Counted from the stretch's first letter, positions 8,293 through 16,353 are shown. The stretch is 33,789 nucleotides of DNA from Chryseosolibacter histidinae (GCF_018598225.1 NZ_JAHESF010000057.1:1-33789), one strand, 5' to 3'. Notes: generated from the letters alone by a model not told the origin. A program made the numbers and translations.

Positions 8293-8739
8293 ATGTCTGG
8301 AGTAAATAAAGTAATTCTGGTAGGCCGCCTGGGAAAGGAGCCTGAAGTACGCAACCTTGACAACGGAGCAGTGGTTGCCAACTTCTCAATTGCTACTTCT
8401 GAATCTTATAAAGACCGTACCACTGGTGAGAAGAAAGAGATCACCGAGTGGCACAACATCGTTTTGTGGAGAGGTCTGGCGGAGATCGCACAAAAATATG
8501 TTCATAAAGGTGACCTCGTCTATATTGAGGGCAAGCTGCGCACGCGCTCATGGGAAAAAGACGGTGTTACAAGATATACCACTGAAGTTGTGGCCGATAA
8601 TATGACGATGCTGGGTTCGCGGGGTGGCGGAGGAGGAAACTCTTCTTCCAATGAATATGGGTCACGCAGTACGGAACGTGCCTCCAGTGAAAGCTACAAT
8701 ACGCCGGCAGATAACAGCACCGATGATCTGCCTTTCTGA
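8293..8739 (+). CDS. ssb: Single-stranded DNA-binding protein
   Basis: A 148-residue SSB that coats single-stranded DNA during replication, repair and recombination. The OB fold covers about residues 1-105 ([20 protein letters not shown], then [30 protein letters not shown]). A Gly/Ser-rich flexible linker follows and the protein ends in the acidic tip DDLPF, the docking site for partner enzymes. Length is normal. ATG at 8293 gives the standard start. It lies between mutY and gldE, a common Bacteroidota order. Confidence 0.97.
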   Translation: MSGVNKVILVGRLGKEPEVRNLDNGAVVANFSIATSESYKDRTTGEKKEITEWHNIVLWRGLAEIAQKYVHKGDLVYIEGKLRTRSWEKDGVTRYTTEVVADNMTMLGSRGGGGGNSSSNEYGSRSTERASSESYNTPADNSTDDLPF

Positions 8740-8759
8740 GGACCTAATGTTTACACTGC

Positions 8760-10064
8760 TTGGACGAGCCTCCCGGTTTTAGTTTACTGGTAATTTTATC
8801 CGATAGGAGCCTGCTGTATCTTTTCTTTATGGCAGTGTTCCTGTTTTTTTCTGCATGGGCTTCTGCAGTAGAGGCTGCGTTTTTTTCACTTCACAACGAT
8901 GACGTTGAGCGCTTACGGAATAGCGCCGATGAACGCGAGAAGGTGGCGGCTATACTGGTGATCGATCCGCGCCTGCTGCTAAGCGTGCTCACCACGTGCA
9001 AATACGCCATGCTGCTGTCGGCGGCTGTGATGTCTGTATCATCGCTCGCCTATGAACAATCGCGTTATACACTCTTCGATGTATCGGCGGGCACAGCGTT
9101 GCTGGTGCTTACCATACTCTTCGCCCTGGGAGGTGTGATCCTGCCGAAGATCTACGGCTCTTCGCGCAGCATCGGCATCGCCCGGGCCAACAGCAAATTG
9201 TGCTACCGGCTGATCCTTTTTTTAAGACCGCTGCTACGCCCCCTGTTGAGAGCGTCGATCGCTGTTGAAAAAAAGCTGGACGCCACCAAAGAGCAGAAGT
9301 CGGTGGAGCATCTCACCAAAGCGCTTCAGCTGGCAACGGTTGACAATGAACCGATCGAAGGAGAAAAAGAGATCCTTGAAGGTATTGTGAATTTCGGAAC
9401 ACTCACCGTGCGGCAGGTGATGAAACCCCGCACGGAGATCTCGTACACCGATGTTTCGCTCGACTTTCACCAGCTGATGGAATTTGTGAAACGTTCAGGA
9501 TTTTCGAGGGTACCGGTATGCCGGGAGTCGCTCGACAGCGTGCAGGGATTCCTTTATATCAAAGACCTGCTGCCCTTTCTCGAAGAAGGACGCGATTTTG
9601 GATGGCAGCGACTGCTCAGGCCCGGATACTTCGTTCCTGAAACAAAAAAAATAGACCTGCTGCTCAAAGATTTCCAGGAGAAAAGAGTGCACATGGCGCT
9701 GGTGGTCAACCATCATGGCAATACCACCGGACTGATCACGTTAGAAGATATCATCGAAGAGATCATCGGCGACTTCAATGACGAGTTCGATGAGGTGGGT
9801 GCCCGCTTTCAAAAGCTCAGCGATGGAACTTTTGTGTTTGATGGTAAAACCTCGCTGTATGAGTTCTGTAAGGTGCTGCATGTAGACCCGTCACTTTTTC
9901 ACCGCGTGAAAGGCATCAATGAGTCACTGAGCGGCGTGCTGACGGAGTTCAATGGAACCCTCCCGGCGGTTGGCGATGAAATTGTGATCAGCCCGTTCAC
10001 CTTTGTGATCGAATCAGTGGATCATAAACGGATCAAAAAAGTTAAAGTAAAGAGAAATGGTTAA
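8760..10064 (+). CDS. gldE: Gliding motility-associated protein GldE
   Basis: A 434-residue membrane protein of the CNNM/HlyC/CorC type. Three to four hydrophobic segments in the first 170 residues form the CNNM (DUF21) part; from about residue 200 a CBS pair follows ([14 protein letters not shown], then [24 protein letters not shown]), and the end (from about 345) is the CorC/HlyC-type domain. GldE is known next to GldD and can support GldD function in gliding. The start is TTG 8760 giving MDEPPGF; no in-frame ATG occurs before MAVFLFF at 8829, which would cut the first membrane segment. Its last 8 nt overlap gldD. Confidence 0.93.
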   Translation: MDEPPGFSLLVILSDRSLLYLFFMAVFLFFSAWASAVEAAFFSLHNDDVERLRNSADEREKVAAILVIDPRLLLSVLTTCKYAMLLSAAVMSVSSLAYEQSRYTLFDVSAGTALLVLTILFALGGVILPKIYGSSRSIGIARANSKLCYRLILFLRPLLRPLLRASIAVEKKLDATKEQKSVEHLTKALQLATVDNEPIEGEKEILEGIVNFGTLTVRQVMKPRTEISYTDVSLDFHQLMEFVKRSGFSRVPVCRESLDSVQGFLYIKDLLPFLEEGRDFGWQRLLRPGYFVPETKKIDLLLKDFQEKRVHMALVVNHHGNTTGLITLEDIIEEIIGDFNDEFDEVGARFQKLSDGTFVFDGKTSLYEFCKVLHVDPSLFHRVKGINESLSGVLTEFNGTLPAVGDEIVISPFTFVIESVDHKRIKKVKVKRNG

Positions 10065-10728
10065 GAGTCCACTGTCCACTGTCCACAGTCCACGGCAGAG
10101 TCGTACCCGGCGGGCGCAGCGTACCTCGTACCTCGTACTTCGTACCTGTTCACTAGCCTTGTTAGTATTGACACTCTTCTCGTCCTGCGATCGTGAGTAC
10201 CTCCCCAAACCTCTTGGTTATAACCGGCTCGATCTGCCGGAGCCCGCGTATCGCCCGTTGCCCGATACATTTCCGTACCGCTTCGAATATTCCACGCACG
10301 CAAAGCTGCTCGACGATTCCTCCGGCTTCAGCGAGCGTTACTGGATCGAGATCTATTATCCGCTGCTGAAGTCTAATGTGCACATCACCTACAAGCCGCT
10401 GCGCGAAAATCAGAAGTTGCTCAAAGAATTTTTGGACGATGCCTACAAGCTCACCGCCAAACACCAGATCAAAGCCTATGCCATCAACGAGGTGATCACC
10501 ACCACGCCCAGTGGAAAAACCGCAGTGATTGCCGAGCTCGAAGGCGAAGTACCGAGCCAGTTTCAGTTCACCATCACCGACTCTACACGACATTTTCTGC
10601 GGGGTGCGCTTTATTTCAACACCAAAGTTCAGAATGACTCGCTGGCGCCGGCCATTGAGTACATGAAGAAGGATATTATGCACTTGATCAATACGCTGGA
10701 GTGGAGAGGAGGAAGAATTAAGAATTAA
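10057..10728 (+). CDS. gldD: Gliding motility lipoprotein GldD with repeat-built N-terminus
   Basis: GldD is a lipoprotein essential for gliding and linked to type IX secretion. The mature part is recognisable ([22 protein letters not shown], then [12 protein letters not shown]). The lipobox is LFSSC with the lipidated Cys at residue 44. Unusually, 43 residues precede it instead of about 20, because two heptad arrays (10067-10094 and 10121-10148) are read as residues 4-13 and 22-31. ATG 10057 overlaps the gldE stop; no ATG or GTG lies between it and the hydrophobic core, and TTG codons within the core would leave too short a signal. So the repeats seem to serve as a long, Arg-rich n-region. 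The stop codon is also inside a repeat. Confidence 0.93.
   Translation: MVKSPLSTVHSPRQSRTRRAQRTSYLVLRTCSLALLVLTLFSSCDREYLPKPLGYNRLDLPEPAYRPLPDTFPYRFEYSTHAKLLDDSSGFSERYWIEIYYPLLKSNVHITYKPLRENQKLLKEFLDDAYKLTAKHQIKAYAINEVITTTPSGKTAVIAELEGEVPSQFQFTITDSTRHFLRGALYFNTKVQNDSLAPAIEYMKKDIMHLINTLEWRGGRIKN
10067..10094 (+). repeat. Four GTCCACN heptads after the gldE stop
   Basis: Exact units GTCCACT, GTCCACT, GTCCACA and GTCCACG begin 2 nt after the gldE stop and lie inside gldD. It is the same unit and orientation as at 3712. Confidence 0.9.
10121..10148 (+). repeat. Four GTACCTC-type heptads inside gldD
   Basis: Units GTACCTC, GTACCTC, GTACTTC and GTACCTG form an exact 28-bp array, a second unrelated heptad family 26 bp after the first. 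A lone related GTACCCG sits at 10103. Confidence 0.88.
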
Positions 10729-10794
10729 GGAGTAAGGAGTAAGGAGTAAGGAGTAAGGAGGAGAAGCCAGGAGTCAGGAGCCAGAAGTCAGAAG
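10726..10794 (+). repeat. TAAGGAG x5 and YCAGRAG x4 heptads at the gldD stop
   Basis: Five exact TAAGGAG units fill 10726-10760; the TAA of the first is the gldD stop codon. After 6 nt come four units CCAGGAG, TCAGGAG, CCAGAAG and TCAGAAG at 10767-10794. The change from one family to the other within one array suggests stepwise growth. Between 10795 and 10875 I see nothing else. Confidence 0.9.
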
Positions 10795-10875
10795 GGGTAC
10801 TTTATTTAAAAACATTAGGTTGTCTTGAGAGAAAAGTCGTTAGTTTTAAATGACTAGGATCAATAGTATTAAGTT

Positions 10876-10928
10876 AGCCCTGAAGGGGCTTAATGTTCAT
10901 AACCCATGGTGAAGCCGTGGGTTATGAA
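10876..10928. repeat. REP-like pair of hairpins, both with TGAAG loops
   Basis: AGCCC at 10876-10880 pairs with GGGCT at 10886-10890 around loop TGAAG. Just downstream 10896-10909 pairs with 10915-10928 (14 bp, one G-T pair) around the same loop TGAAG. The motif CATAACCCAYGG with its inverse is of a kind I know as a scattered intergenic palindrome in Bacteroidota genomes. It has no T run, so a terminator role is doubtful; a REP-type element moved by a RAYT transposase elsewhere is a possibility. 10935-11062 holds nothing further that I recognise. Confidence 0.75.
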
Positions 10929-11062
10929 TGTTGGAAGGGAACAAGCGCCAAGCACAATGGCGATCTGTGCGGTGCATGTTCATGGCGCATCATAGCAGTA
11001 CCCGTGATCGGGTGCGTGCATCACGTGCTCTTGTAATGTTTTTCGTGATCAGTAATATACGT

Positions 11063-11809
11063 ATGAATAAAACAATGATCTTTGCGGCGATAGTGCTGCT
11101 GTGGGCCTGTACACCTGCGAAGGTTGAAACCACTTCTTCACAGGATACCACATCATCTGATGCAACTAAAGCACCGATCGCCGGAAACTTTCCTCAGCTC
11201 GATGTCGAGCACTTCACGATCCTTGATACAACAGATATCTTTTTTGTAAAAATGACAGGTCCCGGCGATTCGGTTAAGATCGTTACCATGGAAGAAGGTG
11301 AGAAGCGCGCGTTGCAACAAGATACCAGGGTGATGCGAACCCCGGAAGGCCTCCAGTTCAAGCTGAAGAATGGCGAAACCAAATTGCTGAAAGAGAATAA
11401 GGATACCGAGGGAGAAGATTTTGCGTCGTATAATTTTATCGAGCCAATGGATAGCATCGGTCAATGGCTGCTGATGGGCGGATATTATGAGGCGTGGGAC
11501 TACGTGCTGGTTGACCAGCAGGATGGAAATGAAAATCACCTCTGGGGACAACCTGTGATGTCTCCTGACGGAAAATATTTTCTTACGGGCATGGTAGACC
11601 TCGAAGCGGCTTTCGTTCCCACCGGATTTCAGCTGTGGAGCTTCGAGAACAACAAGCCGGTGCTGCGCTGGGAAAAGGAGCTTACCGACTGGGGCTCGGA
11701 TCATTTTATCTGGACGAAAAACAACACCGTCATCGCCGAGCAAACCTACCGCGATGAGAACGCCGCCGAACTGAGGACGCGCATCATCAAAATGAAAATC
11801 TCGCAATAA
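11063..11809 (+). CDS. Lipoprotein of unknown function, 248 aa
   Basis: ATG 11063 starts a clear lipoprotein signal (MNKTMIFAAIVLLWAC, lipidated Cys at 16), followed by a Ser/Thr-rich linker and a globular part from about residue 40. Segments GQPVMSPDGKYFLTGMVD and GFQLWSFENNKPVLRWEKEL look like beta-propeller or WD-type strands, but I do not recognise the family. The frame is open upstream to 10928, yet that part is REP-like DNA and would bury the signal peptide, so it is excluded. It probably sits on the periplasmic side of a membrane. Confidence 0.82.
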   Translation: MNKTMIFAAIVLLWACTPAKVETTSSQDTTSSDATKAPIAGNFPQLDVEHFTILDTTDIFFVKMTGPGDSVKIVTMEEGEKRALQQDTRVMRTPEGLQFKLKNGETKLLKENKDTEGEDFASYNFIEPMDSIGQWLLMGGYYEAWDYVLVDQQDGNENHLWGQPVMSPDGKYFLTGMVDLEAAFVPTGFQLWSFENNKPVLRWEKELTDWGSDHFIWTKNNTVIAEQTYRDENAAELRTRIIKMKISQ

Positions 11810-11898
11810 ATAGATCGCCGCGGAGAAGAAAATTCTGCCTTTTAAATTTTCCCTTTGAACGGTGCAACAACTGTTGCGCTGCGTGAGTATACTTGTAC

Positions 11899-13047
11899 AT
11901 GCTTACCTGCAAACATTCCAAGTTCACGCTGCCTCCGCGCATCACCTATCTGAATTGCAGCTACCTCTCGCCCATGCTGAAGAGTGTGGAAAAGGTGGGG
12001 GTGCGCTCACTCCGTTTAAAAAGAAATCCCGCTGGCATTGCCGCGCAGGATTTTTTCAAAGACAGTGAAACACTGCGCGCGGCGTACGCAAAGCTTATTC
12101 ATGTGAAAGACCCGAAGCGGATCGTGATCATTCCTTCCGTGTCGTACGGCATGGCCAACGTTGCGGCCAACATGAAGCTCAGCAAAGGCCAGCATGTGCT
12201 GGTGGCGGCCGAGCAGTTTCCAAGTAACTATTACGCCTGGCAGCGCGCCTGCAGCGAAGCTGGCGCAGAAGTGAAAGCCATATCACCACCTGCCACGTTG
12301 CAGGGCAGAGGAAAGATCTGGAACGAAAGGATCCTGGAAGGCATTGACAAAAATACGAGGGCTGTTGCCATCGCGCATACGCATTGGGCCGATGGAACAA
12401 AGTTCGACCTTGAAGCCATCCGCAAAAGAACAAAGGAAGTGAACGCGCTGTTGATCGTAGACGGAACACAGTCTGTGGGTGCCATGCCTTTTGATGTTCA
12501 GAAGATCCAGCCCGACGCGCTGGTGTGTGCCGGCTACAAATGGTTGCTGGGTCCGTACGGCATCGGGCTTGCCTACTATGGCGAATACTTCAACGATGGC
12601 AAACCCATTGAAGAGAACTGGATCAACCGACTCAACAGCGAAGATTTTACAGGACTTATCAACTATCAGTCCGAGTATCAACCCGGCGCCCTTCGTTACG
12701 AAGTGGGTGAGCACAGCAGCTTTATCCACGTGCCCATGATGCTGAAGGCCGTGGAGCAGCTCGGCAAATGGGGCGTTGAAAACGTTCAGGCTTATTGCGC
12801 ATTCATCACCAAGGAGGCCGTATATAAACTTCGCGAGCGCGACTTCTGGATCGAAGAAGAAAATTACCGCGGTCATCACCTGCTGGGTATCCGCCTGCCA
12901 CAACACATGGATCTTCAGAAAGTAAAAGATGACCTTGCCAAAAACAGGATCTACGTTTCTTTCAGGGGCAATGCCATCAGGGTAGCACCCAACGTGTATA
13001 ACGACGAGAAGGATCTGAAAAAACTGGTGAAGGTGCTGGGACGCTGA
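11899..13047 (+). CDS. Class V aminotransferase-fold PLP enzyme, 382 aa
   Basis: A PLP-dependent enzyme of the class V group, which includes cysteine desulfurases, isopenicillin N epimerase-like and kynureninase-like enzymes. The cofactor-binding Lys is K214 in VCAGYKWLLGPYG; D188 in LIVDGTQSVG would hold the pyridine nitrogen. The start of the fold (PPRITYLNCSYLSPML) and the end (NRIYVSFRGNAIRVAPNVYN) are intact. The reaction cannot be told; no SufE, NifU or tRNA-thiolation gene is nearby to indicate a desulfurase. ATG 11899 is used; TTG 11893 adds only two residues. A DMT permease gene follows after 3 nt, so the two are surely co-transcribed. Confidence 0.88.
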   Translation: MLTCKHSKFTLPPRITYLNCSYLSPMLKSVEKVGVRSLRLKRNPAGIAAQDFFKDSETLRAAYAKLIHVKDPKRIVIIPSVSYGMANVAANMKLSKGQHVLVAAEQFPSNYYAWQRACSEAGAEVKAISPPATLQGRGKIWNERILEGIDKNTRAVAIAHTHWADGTKFDLEAIRKRTKEVNALLIVDGTQSVGAMPFDVQKIQPDALVCAGYKWLLGPYGIGLAYYGEYFNDGKPIEENWINRLNSEDFTGLINYQSEYQPGALRYEVGEHSSFIHVPMMLKAVEQLGKWGVENVQAYCAFITKEAVYKLRERDFWIEEENYRGHHLLGIRLPQHMDLQKVKDDLAKNRIYVSFRGNAIRVAPNVYNDEKDLKKLVKVLGR

Positions 13048-13050
13048 GTA

Positions 13051-13971
13051 ATGAGAAGCCCAGGCAAACAGTCGTACTTTATTGGCGGAATTGTGATCTG
13101 TCTCTTCGGGGCAATCTGCTTTTCCACGAAGGCTATCTTCGTAAAACTTGCGTACAGGGATACTGCTGTGGATGCGGTGGCACTGCTCGCCCTGCGCATG
13201 ATCTTTTCGCTCCCGTTCTTTATTGTCTCCGCGTGGATTGCCTCCAGCAAAACTGATAATGTGAAGTTCACTTTCAGGCAGTGGGTTGCCGTTGCACTGG
13301 TAGGTTGCCTGGGATATTACATCAGCAGCCTGCTTGATTTTCTGGGGCTCCAGTATGTATCGGCGGGCATCGAGCGATTGGTGCTTTTTGTTTACCCCAC
13401 GTTGGTGCTGCTGATCTCGGCCGTTGTGTTCAAGGAAAAAATTGAACGATTTCAGTGGATCGCCGTAGCTGTCACTTATGCGGGACTGCTGTTGGCCTTT
13501 GTCAGCGAAGCGAAACTGAACGATGCACAGGGCCCCGATTTTTATCTCGGTGCCGCGTTGATCTTTGCCTGTGCCATAACTTATGCCATGTACATTGTGG
13601 GCAGCGGGCGACTGATCCCATCGGTAGGCGCGGCCAAGTTCAACAGCTATGCCATGAGCTTTGCCTGCGTGGCGGTGCTGCTTCATTTTTTCATCACCAG
13701 TAATGTTTCGCTGCTCGATCTTCCGGCGCAAACATACACGTACAGCATTGCCATGGCGCTGCTGTCAACGGTCATACCTTCGTATCTCGTAACGGAAGGC
13801 ATCAAACGCATCGGGTCAGACAATGCCGCCATCGTAGGAAGCGTTGGCCCTGTTTCAACCATCATCCAGGCGAATATCTTTTTGCACGAGCCCGTTCTGG
13901 CAGCACAGGTTGCCGGCACAGCACTGATCCTGGTAGGTGTGTTGCTCATCGGCAGAGGTAAGCGCAAATGA
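13051..13971 (+). CDS. EamA/DMT family permease, 306 aa
   Basis: An inner-membrane permease of the drug/metabolite transporter superfamily. Ten hydrophobic segments fall into two EamA halves (about residues 10-142 and 158-300). The first half has CFSTKAIFVKLAYRD and the conserved segment before the fifth helix (IERLVLFVYPTLVLLISAVVFKEKI); the second has STVIPSYLVTEGIKRIGSDNAAIVGSVGPV. Such proteins usually export amino acids or related metabolites. The close link to the PLP enzyme (3 nt) suggests its substrate or product is an amino-acid-like compound; that is inference. Confidence 0.92.
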   Translation: MRSPGKQSYFIGGIVICLFGAICFSTKAIFVKLAYRDTAVDAVALLALRMIFSLPFFIVSAWIASSKTDNVKFTFRQWVAVALVGCLGYYISSLLDFLGLQYVSAGIERLVLFVYPTLVLLISAVVFKEKIERFQWIAVAVTYAGLLLAFVSEAKLNDAQGPDFYLGAALIFACAITYAMYIVGSGRLIPSVGAAKFNSYAMSFACVAVLLHFFITSNVSLLDLPAQTYTYSIAMALLSTVIPSYLVTEGIKRIGSDNAAIVGSVGPVSTIIQANIFLHEPVLAAQVAGTALILVGVLLIGRGKRK

Positions 13972-14072
13972 TCAATGGCGCCGGTTGATACGTGTTTTTT
14001 TCCGGTTGAGCATTCTTTCGCACAGTAGCGCGTTTTTTCTTAGTAAGTTGTATACACTAAATTTTCCGTCGC

Positions 14073-14720
14073 ATGAAAAACCTGCTGATCCTGTTAAGCT
14101 TTTTTCTGATCGGTACAGCCTGTGCCCAGTCCCCGTACACTTTTGTGTTCCTCAATAAAAAACCCGATGCCGATCAGTTGCCGAAAGAAGAAATTTCGAA
14201 GATCATGGAAGGCCATATGGCGAACATCGAACGGCTGGCGAAGGAGGGAAAGCTTGTGGCCGCGGGACCGTTCCAGGGCGGTGGTGGAATTTTTATTCTG
14301 AAGACTTCCAATGTTGAGGAGGCCAAAACGTGGCTCAGCACAGACCCCGGCATCAAAGCCAAACGATGGGATGTTGAGCTGTATCTATACAAGCCACGCC
14401 AGGGCTCGGTTTGTGCCGTTTCAGAACCTTATGAAATGGTAGAGTATTCTTTTGTGAGGTTCGATGCCGTGGTGAGCAAATTCACAGCATCAACCTATCC
14501 GCAGATCATCAGGAAGCACGACGAGTATCTGAAGAAGCTGGCCAATACCGGCAACGTGGTAACAGAAGGCATTTTCGGTGACCATGATGGCGGCATTCTT
14601 ATCATGAAGGGTGAGGTTCAGCGCGACATCTTCGAAACCGATCCGGGTGTGCAGGAGGGACTGCTGGAGCTCGAGATCAAAAAACTCTACATCGCCAAAG
14701 GAAGCTTTTGCGAAAAATAA
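14073..14720 (+). CDS. Secreted protein with two YCII-type domains
   Basis: MKNLLILLSFFLIGTACAQS is a signal peptide; C17 could be lipidated, or cleavage may fall at ACAQ. Two similar halves follow (about residues 22-105 and 120-205). Each has the ferredoxin-like alpha/beta pattern of YciI proteins: HMANIERLAKEGKLVAAGPF and HDEYLKKLANTGNVVTEGIF, then GGGIFILKTSN and DGGILIMKGEV, then TDPGIKAKRWDVELYLY and TDPGVQEGLLELEIKKLYI. The family is related to muconolactone isomerase-like dimers, so one chain may form an internal pseudo-dimer. Function is unknown. A CAGGAT array starts 2 nt after its stop. Confidence 0.83.
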   Translation: MKNLLILLSFFLIGTACAQSPYTFVFLNKKPDADQLPKEEISKIMEGHMANIERLAKEGKLVAAGPFQGGGGIFILKTSNVEEAKTWLSTDPGIKAKRWDVELYLYKPRQGSVCAVSEPYEMVEYSFVRFDAVVSKFTASTYPQIIRKHDEYLKKLANTGNVVTEGIFGDHDGGILIMKGEVQRDIFETDPGVQEGLLELEIKKLYIAKGSFCEK

Positions 14721-14722
14721 AT

Positions 14723-14820
14723 CAGGATTATCAGGATTACAGGATTTTCAGGATTACGGGATTTTCAGGATGAGCAGGATTTTGACCAGGATTATGCAGG
14801 ATTTTCGGGATGGACAGGAT
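14723..14820 (+). repeat. CAGGAT array, mostly 8-9 bp spacing
   Basis: CAGGAT occurs at 14723, 14732, 14740, 14749, 14766, 14775, 14787, 14797 and 14815, with the variant CGGGAT at 14757-14758 and 14806. Spacing is mostly 8 or 9 bp with one of 12. It fills almost the whole 122-bp gap between the stops of the two convergent genes. Unlike the other arrays it has no 7-bp period and no inverted arm. Confidence 0.88.
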
Positions 14821-14842
14821 TAACAGCCTTTGATTCGAAGAT

Positions 14843-15457
14843 TTAGCCTTCTGTGGTGGCAAGGGCGCTGGTGTTGTCTGTTGAGTAGGACGATTCCAGG
14901 TTGAAATCCTTAAAGGCGTGCCAGCGTTTGCCGTCGTGCTTCAGCAGCGTGAGCTTGTCTGCCATGAACTCGGCCTTGAACTCCTTCGTTTTGAATTCTT
15001 CCCAGGCATCTTTGTAAGCAGCTTTTTTCAGATCGCGGAAAGCCAGCGTCAGGTGTGGATGGTAAGGGTCTTCCCTGTAATTAGCATTGAAGATGTTCAG
15101 CTCCGTTTTACAATACCGCTGCAGGCGTTTCTGAAAATCGTTCAGCGCTACGTTGGTCACCACATTGATGAAGATCACCCGCGGTGGAAATGACGCAAAG
15201 TTGTCGAGGCAGAGCTTGATCGGATCAAAATCTCTTACAAACTGCTGAAGCTTTTGAATGAGCTCGTGCTCTTTGGTCTCCTTCCACCGGAAGGGCATGT
15301 GCAGGGTGATGTGCGGCGGAGAGTTGAGCGCTGCCTTGCTGTTGTAGTTTTCACGGAAATAGTGCTTCAGGCTCAAAGCTTCTTCATACACCGGTTCCGG
15401 CGGAATGAATGCAATGAAGTACTGTTTTGACGCGTCGTCTTTTCTTGGATTTCCCAT
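14843..15457 (-). CDS. 2'-5' RNA ligase superfamily (2H phosphoesterase) protein
   Basis: The 204-residue product has both signature motifs of the 2H phosphoesterase fold: HITLHMPF near residue 49 and HPHLTLAF near residue 134, supplying the two catalytic HxT pairs. Family members cleave 2',5' or cyclic phosphodiesters in RNA or nucleotides; the ligase name is historical. The core runs from KQYFIAFIPPEPVYEE to about residue 180, and the last 30 residues are polar and variable. ATG 15455-15457 follows a short palindrome-rich gap (GGAAATTTCC at 15482). The exact substrate is unknown. Confidence 0.88.
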   Translation of the reverse strand: MGNPRKDDASKQYFIAFIPPEPVYEEALSLKHYFRENYNSKAALNSPPHITLHMPFRWKETKEHELIQKLQQFVRDFDPIKLCLDNFASFPPRVIFINVVTNVALNDFQKRLQRYCKTELNIFNANYREDPYHPHLTLAFRDLKKAAYKDAWEEFKTKEFKAEFMADKLTLLKHDGKRWHAFKDFNLESSYSTDNTSALATTEG

Positions 15458-15513
15458 AGCAGCTTTTCTATCTGAAAATTCGGAAATTTCCTGCAGTCCG
15501 GAAAGCGGCAGTG

Positions 15514-15546
15514 AAGGATGACATCCTTCAAAAGGATGTCACCCTT
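15514..15546. repeat. Compact palindromic repeat (AAGGATG heptads)
   Basis: 15514-15528 pairs with 15532-15546 (15 bp with one wobble) around a 3-nt CAA loop. Each arm is itself a palindrome: AAGGATG, one base, then CATCCTT or CACCCTT. The unit length of 7 matches the other intergenic arrays. It lies 7 nt below the stop of the minus-strand gene at 15554 and has no T run, so it is REP-like and not a standard terminator. Confidence 0.8.
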
Positions 15547-15553
15547 GATGGGA

Positions 15554-15916
15554 TCAGATCCTGGCGACGCCCTGTTGCGCCTTTTTTCTCAGGCTAAAGA
15601 GGATGAAAAGGTTGAAGAAGTGCATGGCACCGAGCACAAGGATGATCCACCCGATCTTGGTGCTGAGCGTTTCAATTACCGCCTGTGTTGTGGCTATGTC
15701 TCCCATTATTTTAAGTGTATACACGGCGTATCCGATGTTGATCAGGTAAAAACCTACCAGCAAAAGTTTGTTCACACTGTCTGCCAGGACCTCGTCTTTA
15801 TGAAAGATCTCCACAAGAAACACTCTTCCGTTGCTGAACAATGTTCTGGCTACCCAGATGGTTAACAAAATTGTAACGGGCAGGTAGATGCTGTAAGATA
15901 AAACGGTGAAGTTCAT
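15554..15916 (-). CDS. Small membrane protein, three segments, 120 aa
   Basis: ATG 15914-15916 starts MNFTVLSYSIYLPVTILLTI. Hydrophobic segments lie at about 5-24, 48-70 and 87-108, with a charged loop (NGRVFLVEIFHKDEVLADSV) after the first and a basic tail (SLRKKAQQGVARI). Upstream in-frame sequence runs through the neighbouring gene and is not protein-like. I recognise no family. It follows the four-segment protein by 23 nt and is the last gene of the regulator/diiron set. Confidence 0.75.
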   Translation of the reverse strand: MNFTVLSYSIYLPVTILLTIWVARTLFSNGRVFLVEIFHKDEVLADSVNKLLLVGFYLINIGYAVYTLKIMGDIATTQAVIETLSTKIGWIILVLGAMHFFNLFILFSLRKKAQQGVARI

Positions 15917-15939
15917 ATACGATTTGTTTAAGTGATTGA

Positions 15940-16335
15940 TCAAAAGCTGAGGTTGGGCAGAAAGTTTCCACCTTTTCGGATGCGAGGGAAAACCCATTGC
16001 CAGGTAAGGATATAGTAGAAGATGGCCAGCGCCCATGCCGGCACGGTGAGCAGTATGCTGAAGAAGCGCCCGGAAATACTCACACCGCTCATGTTGCCAC
16101 ACGCATATAACACTATCAGATACACGGCGGCAAGCAACAGATGCAGTCTCTTTTTCCTGTGAAACGGAGCCTTTGCTATAACCGAAACAATAGAGCTGGT
16201 CATTTGCCACGGCCCCAGCAGCGCCTGTGCATAAAGAATGGCAAAGGGCCAGTCCGCTTCGCCCCAGGAAACAAAAAGCATCACCATTCCGAAGACGAAA
16301 ATGATGGTCTGTATGGCGAGATCGAGATATTTCAT
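15940..16335 (-). CDS. Small membrane protein, four segments, 131 aa
   Basis: ATG 16333-16335 starts MKYLDLAIQTIIFVFGMVML. About four hydrophobic segments are seen (roughly 7-25, 33-52, 70-88 and 95-120), with a basic loop AKAPFHRKKRLH and the tail FPRIRKGGNFLPNLSF. I do not recognise a family. A TTG start at 16359 would place the codon inside the 18-bp palindrome 16354-16371, so ATG is preferred and the palindrome is left as an operator in the leader. It is probably co-expressed with the three-segment protein after it. Confidence 0.75.
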   Translation of the reverse strand: MKYLDLAIQTIIFVFGMVMLFVSWGEADWPFAILYAQALLGPWQMTSSIVSVIAKAPFHRKKRLHLLLAAVYLIVLYACGNMSGVSISGRFFSILLTVPAWALAIFYYILTWQWVFPRIRKGGNFLPNLSF

Positions 16336-16353
16336 GTTCTGTATATTTAGAAG

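Noticed and set aside
10726-10794. CRISPR array
   Set aside because: The units are 7 bp with no spacers; no cas gene is present in the window.
10928-11062. N-terminal extension of the lipoprotein gene
   Set aside because: It starts next to the REP-like hairpin and would hide the lipoprotein signal peptide starting at 11063.
12283-13731. A 482-codon open frame on the minus strand across two genes
   Set aside because: It is antisense to the PLP enzyme and the DMT permease, which both have clear family motifs; its own product shows no domain and mixed composition, as expected from codon bias on the opposite strand.
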